This document shows, in pieces, positions 1-4,831 of a stretch of 8,513 nt of DNA. The stretch comes from an uncultured Devosia sp. Lineage in GTDB: Bacteria; Pseudomonadota; Alphaproteobacteria; Rhizobiales; Devosiaceae. Numbering within the stretch: the stretch's first letter is position 1; each line of letters starts with the position of its first letter. The stretch is from NCBI GenBank assembly GCA_934553185.1, contig CAKTFF010000073.1, positions 1-8,513 of the forward strand, in the 5' to 3' direction. The position numbers and the translations under genes are program-made. The notes beneath the pieces are model-generated. The model searched no databases, was not told where the DNA came from, and saw nothing but the letters and a program-made list of their open reading frames with translations.

Positions 1-94
1 GTGTGGGAGAGGGACGGCTTTGACGCGGCTAGCGGAACCACCAGGGTGAGGGGCTTCGATCTGCCCCGTAGGGCACATCGCTCCGCGGAGCGAC
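1..94. repeat. degenerate palindromic intergenic repeat, cut by window edge
   Basis: This gene-free stretch looks like a fragment of the palindromic repeats scattered through alphaproteobacterial intergenic DNA: on the minus strand it carries CCCCTCACCCTGG near 50-38 and CCGTCCCTCTCCCAC near 17-3. It also holds a small dyad (TGCCC 62-66 / GGGCA 71-75) and a perfect 16-bp palindrome, TCGCTCCGCGGAGCGA, at 78-93. The same palindrome core recurs with one inserted base at 256-271. No reading frame here resembles a protein. The repeat assignment rests on remembered style, not on a search, and its left limit lies outside the window. Confidence 0.45.
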
Positions 95-146
95 CTGAGG
101 CGTGAAGGCTGTGCTTGAATGGCATGTCCGCGAAGACCAGAGGGTC

Positions 147-203
147 AGAAGAACCGCTCATCCGCCCTTCGGGCCCCTTCTCCCCCAAGAGGAGAAGGGG
201 GCC
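147..203. repeat. palindromic intergenic repeat (REP-like)
   Basis: Two nested hairpins make up this element. The first is GCCC-TTC-GGGC (164-174). The second has a perfect 10-bp stem, CCCCTTCTCC (174-183) against GGAGAAGGGG (191-200) with a 7-nt loop, and extends by GG/CC (172-173 / 202-203) around one bulged G. The wording, with CTCATCCGCCCTTCGGG followed by a CTTCTCC...GGAGAAG stem, is that of a repeat very common between genes in Rhizobiales-type genomes. Short frames through it give Pro/Gly/Arg-rich peptides that are often mis-annotated as proteins. It lies downstream of dnaA and could also act as an mRNA 3'-end stabiliser or terminator. Confidence 0.7.
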
Positions 204-250
204 ACTGGAATTCGTGCCCTGCGCGCGTAGCGCTTCGGGCGTTCGATCCT

Positions 251-275
251 GAAACCGCTCCGCCGGAGCGATTTC
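251..275 (-). terminator. probable dnaA transcription terminator hairpin
   Basis: On the minus strand, 17 nt after the dnaA stop, the RNA reads GAAAUCGCUCC-GGC-GGAGCGGUUUC. This is an 11-bp stem (one U-G wobble) with a 3-nt loop, with A/U pairs at the base and UUU at the 3' side. That arrangement suits an intrinsic terminator with a short U tract. On the plus strand the same wobble position is an A-C mismatch, so the hairpin is better formed in the dnaA transcript. The core is a near-copy of the palindrome at 78-93, so it may be a repeat element recruited as terminator. Confidence 0.5.
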
Positions 276-292
276 GCGCGGAGCGCCGGATC

Positions 293-1744
293 TCACTCCT
301 CCAGCATGCGCTTGAGGAGTTCGATTTCCTGCGCCAATTCGACATCGTCCTTGATCATCTGCTCCACCTTGCGCACCGAATGGAGCACGGTGGTGTGGTC
401 GCGGCCGCCGAAGCGTCGGCCGATTTCGGGCAGCGACCGCGAGGTCAGCGCCTTGGCGAGGAACATGGCGATTTGGCGCGGACGCACCACGTCGCGCGAG
501 CGGCGGGCGGACAGGAGCTCGTTGCGCGGCACCTTGTAGTGACGCGAGACGATCTTGAGGATATCCTCGATGCGGACCCGGCGCGCTTCATGCGATCGAA
601 TCAGGTCACCCAGGGTCTTTTCGGCCAGCGGCACGGTGATCAATTCACCGGTCAGCTGGTTGGCGGCAACCAAGCGATTAACGGCCCCATCGAGATCGCG
701 GCCATGGCTGACCACGGCACGGGCCACATAATCGATCACCGGAGCGGGAAAGTGCATGCCGAAGCGAGCGGCGGACTGATCGGCACGGCGCTGTACGATA
801 GCCTTGCGCAGATCGAGATCAAAGCCCGAGATCGGCACCACAAGCCCACCCGACAGGCGCGAGCGGATGCGTTCATCCAGCATTTCAAGGTCACGCGGCG
901 GCGCGTCGCCTGCCACCACCACCTGCTTGGCGCCGGTGAGCAGCGTGCCCAGCGTATGGCCAAATTCGGTGGCCGACTTGCCCTGGAGGAACTGCATGTC
1001 GTCGATGAGGAGGAGATCCACCCGGCGCAGCCAATCCTTGAAGCCGAGCGCGGACTGGCGCTGCACGGCGGCAATGAAATGGTACATGAAGTGGTCGGCC
1101 GTCAGATAAACGATGTTCTTGGTCGGATCGGACTGCTGCACCGCGTGAGCGATGGCGTTCAAGAGGTGCGATTTGCCCAGGCCAACGGTGGAATGAATAT
1201 AAACCGGGTTGAAGGTCACCGTGTTGTTGAGCACGGCATTGGCAATCTGGCGGGCAACGCCCAAAGCCATTTCGTTGGCAGAACCGCCCACGAAACTGTC
1301 AAAGGTCATCTTGGGGTCGATCGCCGACCCGGCAAGCGCGTCGCCCTTGCTGGCAGAATTGTCGCGCACCAGGCGAGGGGCGCTGAGCGGCACCGGCTGG
1401 GCAGCAGCAGCAGGCGCAGCCGGTTCACTGACCGGGGCCGGCTCGACGGCAACAGGCGTCAGGCGCGGACGAGCCTGGCCATTGACCCGCAAAGTTACCT
1501 GGATGCGGGCGACCTCTTGGGCGTCCTGACGGAAGGCTTCAAGAATACGGTCATTGTAGTTGCTCTGCACCCAGGAGCACAGGAAGCGCGTGGGCGCAGA
1601 CAGATGCACCACGTCCTCGACGATTTCCTCGAGCTCGAGCCGGGCGAACCAGGAGGCAAAAACATCTTCGCCGACGCCGGCCTTGAGACGAGCGCGCACC
1701 CGGTTCCAGAGTTCGCGTTGCGCCTCGCTTCGGTCGCTGGTCAT
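293..1744 (-). CDS. dnaA: chromosomal replication initiator protein DnaA
   Basis: DnaA is an AAA+ ATPase that binds DnaA boxes at the origin, melts it and loads the replicative helicase. From the chosen ATG (1744-1742) the protein has 483 residues. Domain I covers about 1-85 (LWNRVRARLK, VFASWF). A Pro/Ala-rich linker is near 93-124. The AAA+ core shows a Walker A TVGLGKS (186-192), a Walker B LLLIDDMQF (244-252) and the arginine-bearing DERIRSRL. The C-terminal helix-turn-helix domain has the DnaA signature GGRDHTTVLHSVRKVEQ (446-462). The first Walker A glycine is replaced (S-T-V-G-L-G-K-S). The start is uncertain: the frame stays open to 2101, and two adjacent ATGs at 1834 and 1831 would add 29-30 low-complexity residues. 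None of these starts has a good ribosome site. The gene has its own upstream region, and the rpsT terminator separates it from rpsT. Confidence 0.97.
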   Translation of the reverse strand: MTSDRSEAQRELWNRVRARLKAGVGEDVFASWFARLELEEIVEDVVHLSAPTRFLCSWVQSNYNDRILEAFRQDAQEVARIQVTLRVNGQARPRLTPVAVEPAPVSEPAAPAAAAQPVPLSAPRLVRDNSASKGDALAGSAIDPKMTFDSFVGGSANEMALGVARQIANAVLNNTVTFNPVYIHSTVGLGKSHLLNAIAHAVQQSDPTKNIVYLTADHFMYHFIAAVQRQSALGFKDWLRRVDLLLIDDMQFLQGKSATEFGHTLGTLLTGAKQVVVAGDAPPRDLEMLDERIRSRLSGGLVVPISGFDLDLRKAIVQRRADQSAARFGMHFPAPVIDYVARAVVSHGRDLDGAVNRLVAANQLTGELITVPLAEKTLGDLIRSHEARRVRIEDILKIVSRHYKVPRNELLSARRSRDVVRPRQIAMFLAKALTSRSLPEIGRRFGGRDHTTVLHSVRKVEQMIKDDVELAQEIELLKRMLEE

Positions 1745-1883
1745 GACAGGGTGGTCGCCTTTATCAGAGGGAGAAGCGGTGGTGGAACCGGCCGTGGCCC
1801 AGTCATTCCTTCCCGCACTTGCCTGTCGCATCATTTCGAGTGACCCATTCCTGTTGTGTCGTCCGGCCCGCAAAGCGCGAACG

Positions 1884-1889
1884 ATTATC
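1884..1889 (-). promoter_or_regulatory. possible -10 element close to dnaA
   Basis: On the minus strand this hexamer reads GATAAT, five of six to the sigma70 -10 consensus. It would start transcription about 40-45 nt before the alternative dnaA ATG at 1834. No convincing -35 hexamer lies 16-18 bp upstream (GGGCTC at 17 bp), so I give it low weight. Confidence 0.2.
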
Positions 1890-2176
1890 TTTCTTTTCCG
1901 TGCCAAGAGCCCTGAGGGACCAGATCGGCACAGCTTCGCCCTTCCACCCGCTCCCCAACGGCGCAGGTGTTCTGCCCGGCGCGCAAGCACCGGCTTCAAT
2001 TCAACCTTGTCGTGAACTCGGACCCATGGTCCGAAAGCCAAAACCGAACCTCGCCCGGCTCCATTCAACCAACCGCAGCAAAGCGGCTCGCCCAATTTCA
2101 CCAGATGAGCCCCACGCCATTGCTGCCGTGCTGCCTAGTTTATCAACGCCCCGAAAATGACCCAGCCAACCCCGCT

Positions 2177-2197
2177 GGACACTCATGGAAGGTGTCC
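2177..2197. repeat. inverted repeat GGACAC / GTGTCC
   Basis: A 6-bp perfect dyad (2177-2182 / 2192-2197) has a 9-nt loop and is followed on the plus strand by TTTT. It would lie in the dnaA leader if transcription starts near 2212. No plus-strand gene ends here, so it is more likely an mRNA hairpin or a protein site than a terminator. Confidence 0.35.
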
Positions 2198-2218
2198 TTT
2201 TCCCGGGCTGACGAGTTC

Positions 2219-2247
2219 ACTTTAGAGGGGACGTTTTGGGGCTGCAA
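2219..2247 (-). promoter_or_regulatory. candidate dnaA promoter
   Basis: On the minus strand TTGCAG (-35, 2247-2242) and TAAAGT (-10, 2224-2219) are separated by exactly 17 bp. The hexamers match consensus at 3 and 4 positions respectively. A GAATC site (2253-2257) sits just upstream of the -35. Use of this promoter would give a long leader of nearly 400-470 nt. The call is inference from pattern alone. Confidence 0.3.
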
Positions 2248-2252
2248 CCGTG

Positions 2253-2352
2253 GAATCTGTAAAATGGGGGCTTGACTCTGGACAAGTCATTTTCCGGTTC
2301 CAGAGCCCCGCCAAGGGCTTCAAAGCAAGGCTCTGTGACTCAAGGCAGATTC
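2253..2352. promoter_or_regulatory. cluster of four GANTC sites (CcrM-type methylation)
   Basis: GANTC, the recognition sequence of the alphaproteobacterial cell-cycle methylase CcrM, occurs at 2253-2257 (GAATC), 2274-2278 (GACTC), 2337-2341 (GACTC) and 2348-2352 (GATTC). I noticed only single, scattered copies elsewhere in the window. In Caulobacter, GANTC methylation state influences dnaA transcription (established knowledge), so this position upstream of dnaA fits a cell-cycle control region. Methylation and function here are inferred. Confidence 0.5.
2301..2335. repeat. inverted repeat CAGAGCC / GGCTCTG with a competing inner hairpin
   Basis: CAGAGCC (2301-2307) pairs with GGCTCTG (2329-2335) across a 21-nt loop. 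An alternative inner stem, AGCCC (2304-2308) with GGGCT (2315-2319), uses part of the same left arm, so the two folds exclude each other. It lies upstream of the candidate dnaA promoter and is therefore more likely DNA-level structure than a leader switch, unless transcription starts further upstream. Confidence 0.4.
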
Positions 2353-2373
2353 ACTCTGTCCAACCCGTCACAG
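2333..2373. repeat. inverted repeat CTGTGAC / GTCACAG
   Basis: A 7-bp perfect dyad (2333-2339 / 2367-2373) with a 27-nt spacer encloses two GANTC sites and abuts the A/T-only run at 2376-2390. It shares its left arm with the preceding dyad. Two half-sites about three helical turns apart could bind a dimeric regulator; no named regulator is implied. Confidence 0.35.
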
Positions 2374-2375
2374 GG

Positions 2376-2390
2376 TTAAAAATAATATTT
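2376..2390. other. 15-bp A/T-only run
   Basis: TTAAAAATAATATTT is, as far as I can see, the longest stretch without G or C in the window. It sits beside the dyad and GANTC cluster. Its minus-strand edge reads TTAACCC, close to a CtrA half-site (TTAACCAT), but the second TTAA of a full TTAA-N7-TTAA site is absent. It could be an unwinding element or an UP-like promoter element. Confidence 0.4.
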
Positions 2391-2464
2391 CGATCAGCAT
2401 CGCATTTTGTTTGCTGCGCGACTTGAGGGATACCCTGCGGCGCTGCCACACTACCCCTAAGCCA

Positions 2465-2489
2465 CTGACAGAAAACGTCTTTTCTGCAG
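2465..2489. repeat. near-perfect 10-bp inverted repeat
   Basis: CAGAAAA (2469-2475) and TTTTCTG (2480-2486) form a perfect dyad with a CGTC loop. CTG (2465-2467) pairs with CAG (2487-2489) after one bulged A. It has A/T on both inner arms rather than a trailing T tract, so it resembles an operator more than a terminator. It lies downstream of the rpsT terminator and far upstream of dnaA. Confidence 0.4.
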
Positions 2490-2521
2490 TAATCACCCGG
2501 CGATGCTCCTCTTGCAATGGC

Positions 2522-2535
2522 GTCACGTAAGTGAC
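2522..2535. repeat. short dyad GTCAC-GTAA-GTGAC
   Basis: A 5-bp perfect inverted repeat with a 4-bp centre lies just beyond the rpsT terminator. The same GTGAC/GTCAC words occur at 2335-2339 and 2367-2371, so they may be repeated half-sites for one protein. The evidence is only the pattern. Confidence 0.25.
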
Positions 2536-2573
2536 ACATGCCTGGCTCGGCGGAAAAGCTTGCCCCGTGCGGC

Positions 2574-2604
2574 GAAAAGAAAATGGGCCCCAAACGGAGC
2601 CCAT
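2574..2604 (-). terminator. rpsT rho-independent terminator
   Basis: On the minus strand, 46 nt after the rpsT stop, ATGGGCTCC-GTTT-GGGGCCCAT forms a 9-bp stem (one T-G pair) with a 4-nt loop. It is followed directly by TTTCTTTTC. This is a textbook intrinsic terminator oriented for rpsT, and it isolates rpsT from the dnaA control region. Confidence 0.88.
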
Positions 2605-2650
2605 GTTCACCATTGCAGGGGCCGCCCGGAAGCGACCAAACCAGCGCCCG

Positions 2651-2917
2651 TTAGACGCTGAGTGCCTTGACGCGGCTGTTGAGGCGGCTGACCTTGCGGG
2701 CGGCCAGATTGGCATGAACGATGCCCTTGGTCGCAGCGCGGTTGATCTCGGGCTCGGCAGCCTTGAGAGCAGCCATGGCAACAGCGTGATCGCCAGCAAC
2801 AATGGCTTCTTCAACCTTGCGGATAAAGGTGCGGACGCGCGAGCGGCGCGACTTGTTGACCGCCGTGCGAGCTTCGATCTTGCGGGTAGCCTTCTTGGCT
2901 GAGGGCGTATTGGCCAT
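2651..2917 (-). CDS. rpsT: 30S ribosomal protein S20
   Basis: S20 is a small basic three-helix protein that binds 16S rRNA early in assembly of the 30S subunit. The 88-residue product is a full-length match to the family: [13 protein letters not shown] at the start, the Arg/Lys-rich [18 protein letters not shown] helix (about 22-39), then [22 protein letters not shown] (about 58-79). The ATG at 2917 follows AAGAGA, a modest ribosome site. The gene has its own promoter (3020-3048) with a leader of roughly 95 nt, and a strong terminator (2574-2604), so it is probably monocistronic. In E. coli, S20 represses its own translation; the leader hairpin here leaves room for something similar, which is inference. 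Confidence 0.97.
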   Translation of the reverse strand: MANTPSAKKATRKIEARTAVNKSRRSRVRTFIRKVEEAIVAGDHAVAMAALKAAEPEINRAATKGIVHANLAARKVSRLNSRVKALSV

Positions 2918-2987
2918 AACGGTTCTCTTGCGCTGTCAACCGGCCGTGCACGCGTCGGTGCCGCTGCGTCCGGGATGAATGGAAATC

Positions 2988-3008
2988 GGCGGCACATCGA
3001 CTGCCGCC
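2988..3008 (-). promoter_or_regulatory. stem-loop in rpsT leader
   Basis: A perfect 7-bp inverted repeat, GGCGGCA (2988-2994) and TGCCGCC (3002-3008), has a 7-nt loop. It falls within the first few nucleotides of the predicted rpsT mRNA (start near 3012-3014). It could protect the 5' end or take part in autoregulation. The dyad is certain; its role is not. Confidence 0.5.
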
Positions 3009-3019
3009 AAGTTGGCCGG

Positions 3020-3048
3020 TCTATAGGGGAGAAGGGGGCAAGCGTCAA
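3020..3048 (-). promoter_or_regulatory. sigma70-type promoter of rpsT
   Basis: On the minus strand TTGACG (-35, 3048-3043) and TATAGA (-10, 3025-3020) are separated by exactly 17 bp. They match consensus at 5 and 4 of 6 positions. The promoter lies in the 165 bp between mutM and rpsT and points at rpsT. It is the clearest promoter in the window, as expected for a ribosomal protein gene. Confidence 0.8.
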
Positions 3049-3066
3049 CTGCCTTTGCAGAGCGGC

Positions 3067-3082
3067 ACCCAGCCGGCTGGTG
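3067..3082 (-). terminator. weak hairpin directly after mutM
   Basis: Immediately after the mutM TAG the minus strand reads CACCAG-CCGG-CTGGGTG, whose centre is a 12-bp perfect palindrome (3069-3080). The stem is 6 bp with one bulged G. No T tract follows, so termination would be partial or rho-dependent, and some mutM transcripts may read into rpsT. Confidence 0.3.
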
Positions 3083-3970
3083 CTACATCGTCTTTTGACA
3101 CACCGGGCAGAAGAATGTCGATCGCCCGCTTTGCACGATGCGCGCCACGGTTCCCGTGCACATTGGCGTAGGACAGGGCTCGCCTTCCCGATCATAGACG
3201 GCAAAGCGGTGCTGGAAGTAGCCGGTACCGCCTTCGGCATTGCGGAAATCGCGCAGGGTCGATCCCCCGACCTCAATCGCCTCGATCAGCACCTGCCGCA
3301 CGGCATGGGCCAGGTCCTCCAGCGGCGCTTTGGGACTGCCGTTGGCCGTTACCAGGTTTCCCGCCAGAACAGTGGGGTGGATATGGGCGCGGTGGAGGGC
3401 CTCGGCGACATAGATATTGCCCAGGCCCGCAACAACGCGCTGATCGAGCAACGCGGCTTTAATCGGGGATTTCTTGCCGGCGAACTTGTCGGCCATTTCG
3501 GCGGCATTGAAGTCGTTGCCCAAAGGCTCGGGACCGAGATCCTTGAGGTATGGGCTGTCCGCCAGATCATCATAGAGATCGATGAAGCCGAAGCGGCGCG
3601 GGTCGGCATAGATCAGGTGGCTTCGACCATGGACCGGGTGGGACAGTTCCCAAACCATATGGTCGTGCTTGGGCGCTTCGCCCGGTTCATAATAGCGCGG
3701 CGGCTTGTTGATGGGGTGCTCGGCAAAGCGCCAGGATCCGGTCATGCCCAAATGGCTCAGCACCGTTTGTCCATTGCTTAGCGCAAGGAGCAGATATTTG
3801 GCGCGGCGGCCAACCGACACCACCGTCTGACCAGTGATCGCTTCAGCCAAGCCCTCGGGGAAAGGAAAGCGCAGGTTGGCGCGGTGCAACGTCACGCCTT
3901 CGATGCGGGCGCCGGTGAGCCACGGCTCGAGCCCGCGACGGACGGTTTCCACCTCAGGTAGTTCGGGCAT
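3083..3970 (-). CDS. mutM: formamidopyrimidine-DNA glycosylase (Fpg/MutM)
   Basis: MutM is a bifunctional glycosylase/AP lyase that removes 8-oxoguanine and formamidopyrimidines from DNA. The 295-residue protein starts MPELPEVE, so after methionine removal the catalytic Pro2 and Glu3 are in place. It also has Lys58 (RRAKYL), Met76 in SHLGMTG, DPRRFG (123-128) with the void-filling Arg and Phe, the H2TH region with Asn185 in GLGNIYV, and a C-terminal zinc finger. The zinc ligands are Cys266, Cys271, Cys288 and Cys291 (CX4C...CX2C). The CX4C spacing is, from memory, usual in Rhizobiales, where E. coli has CX2C. A good Shine-Dalgarno (AGGAG, 3978-3982) lies 7 nt before the ATG at 3970. The frame stays open far upstream, but only as antisense of ubiE/ubiB. 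It is divergent from ubiE. Confidence 0.97.
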   Translation of the reverse strand: MPELPEVETVRRGLEPWLTGARIEGVTLHRANLRFPFPEGLAEAITGQTVVSVGRRAKYLLLALSNGQTVLSHLGMTGSWRFAEHPINKPPRYYEPGEAPKHDHMVWELSHPVHGRSHLIYADPRRFGFIDLYDDLADSPYLKDLGPEPLGNDFNAAEMADKFAGKKSPIKAALLDQRVVAGLGNIYVAEALHRAHIHPTVLAGNLVTANGSPKAPLEDLAHAVRQVLIEAIEVGGSTLRDFRNAEGGTGYFQHRFAVYDREGEPCPTPMCTGTVARIVQSGRSTFFCPVCQKTM

Positions 3971-3992
3971 GAAAACTCTCCTGACCTGCGCC

Positions 3993-4012
3993 GCTTTGCG
4001 CCATGGCAAAGC
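3993..4012. promoter_or_regulatory. 7-bp dyad in the mutM-ubiE divergent region
   Basis: GCTTTGC (3993-3999) and GCAAAGC (4006-4012) form a perfect inverted repeat around a 6-bp centre. It lies in the 93-bp region shared by the divergent mutM and ubiE promoters. It is a plausible operator or leader hairpin; no known consensus was recognised. Confidence 0.4.
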
Positions 4013-4014
4013 CC

Positions 4015-4048
4015 GATTGGCTTGCATATGGTGCGTTGAACACCAATC
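4015..4048. promoter_or_regulatory. nested dyads upstream of ubiE
   Basis: GATTGG (4015-4020) and CCAATC (4043-4048) form an outer inverted repeat. A second dyad, TGGTG (4029-4033) / CACCA (4041-4045), is nested and overlaps its right arm. For mutM, a minus-strand TTGATT and TATGCA with a 16-bp spacer lie in the same place and could be a weak promoter. I could not find a convincing ubiE promoter by eye. Confidence 0.35.
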
Positions 4049-4063
4049 AAGCGAGCATTTGCC

Positions 4064-4828
4064 ATGACCGAGGCGCGCGAGACCACTCATTTCGGCGAAC
4101 AAACCGTGCCGCTCGACAGCAAGCAGGGCATGGTCAATGCTGTGTTCCACAATGTGGCGGACCGCTACGACCTGATGAACGACCTGATGAGTGGTGGCAT
4201 CCATCGCCTGTGGAAGGATGCCATGGTCAGCGAACTGGCGCCGCCAAAAACAGGATCGCGCCCGTTCCGGGTACTCGACATGGCGGGGGGCACTGGCGAC
4301 ATTGCCGAGCGCATCATCAACCGCTCGGTGGGCTATGCCGAAGTGGTGGTTTCCGACATCAATTCGGACATGCTGCGCGTTGGCGCCGAGCGCGCCAAGA
4401 CCTGGCGCTACCCGGCTCAGGCCCGCTTTGTGGAGGCCAATGCCGAAGAGCTGCCGTTCGAGAGCAACAGCTTTGACGCCTATACGATCGCCTTCGGCAT
4501 CCGCAATGTGCCGCGCATCCAAAAGGCTCTGGGCGAAGCCCACCGGGTGCTCAAGCGCGGCGGTCGTATCCTGGTGCTTGAATTCTCTCACGTCGACGTG
4601 CCCGGACTCGACAGCGTTTATCGCGCCTTTTCCGATCGGCTGATCCCGCCGATGGGCCGGGTGGTGACGGGCGATGCGCAGCCTTACCAGTATCTCATCG
4701 AGTCCATCCGCCAGTTTCCAGCGCCAGATGCCTTTGCCGCCATGCTTGGGCAAGCCGGGTTCCGCCGCGTCCGGCATACGAGCTTTTCGGGCAATATCGC
4801 CACGCTCCATTCGGGGTGGAAGTTCTAG
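4064..4828 (+). CDS. ubiE: ubiquinone/menaquinone biosynthesis C-methyltransferase UbiE
   Basis: UbiE is the SAM-dependent C-methyltransferase of ubiquinone synthesis, methylating the benzoquinol ring. The 254-residue protein has the usual family length (about 250). It shows the UbiE signature [18 protein letters not shown] (35-52), SAM motif [16 protein letters not shown] (70-84), an acidic residue after strand 2 (SDIN, 97-100), [11 protein letters not shown] (140-150) and the second signature [15 protein letters not shown] (161-175). The ATG at 4064 has only a weak upstream purine stretch. The gene heads the plus-strand cluster, and ubiB follows after 3 nt, consistent with co-transcription of two ubiquinone genes. 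Alphaproteobacteria usually make only ubiquinone, so the ubiquinone role is the likelier one. Confidence 0.97.
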   Translation: MTEARETTHFGEQTVPLDSKQGMVNAVFHNVADRYDLMNDLMSGGIHRLWKDAMVSELAPPKTGSRPFRVLDMAGGTGDIAERIINRSVGYAEVVVSDINSDMLRVGAERAKTWRYPAQARFVEANAEELPFESNSFDAYTIAFGIRNVPRIQKALGEAHRVLKRGGRILVLEFSHVDVPGLDSVYRAFSDRLIPPMGRVVTGDAQPYQYLIESIRQFPAPDAFAAMLGQAGFRRVRHTSFSGNIATLHSGWKF

Positions 4829-4831
4829 CCC

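Larger units (their letters stand above)
1835..2573. other. dnaA upstream intergenic region, no gene seen
   Basis: About 740 bp between the dnaA start and the rpsT terminator carry no credible gene. The short frames here (for example 61 and 80 codons on the minus strand) show no recognisable motif or ribosome site. Positions 1835-2170 look featureless apart from one poor DnaA-box-like word (TTATCAACG, 2140-2148, two mismatches to TTATCCACA). Positions 2177-2535 are rich in dyads, GANTC sites and A/T runs and probably hold the dnaA control region. I see no consensus DnaA box, so an origin here is unproven. In several related alphaproteobacteria the origin lies near hemE rather than dnaA. Confidence 0.6.

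Noticed and set aside
145..345. 66-codon minus-strand frame at the dnaA end
   Set aside because: It is a translated palindromic repeat plus out-of-frame dnaA; Pro/Gly-rich peptides of this kind are common artefacts.
119..1843. 574-codon open frame on the plus strand opposite dnaA
   Set aside because: It is the antisense of an unmistakable dnaA. The product has no recognisable motif and long antisense frames are expected in GC-rich coding DNA.
2140..2148. Possible DnaA box TTATCAACG
   Set aside because: It has two mismatches to TTATCCACA and stands alone, so it is not enough to call an origin.
2177..2201. Hairpin followed by TTTT on the plus strand as a terminator
   Set aside because: No plus-strand gene ends upstream of it, and the loop is large for a 6-bp stem.
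2351..2593. 80-codon minus-strand frame after rpsT
   Set aside because: It begins at the rpsT terminator hairpin, has no ribosome site or family resemblance, and crosses the dyad-rich control DNA.
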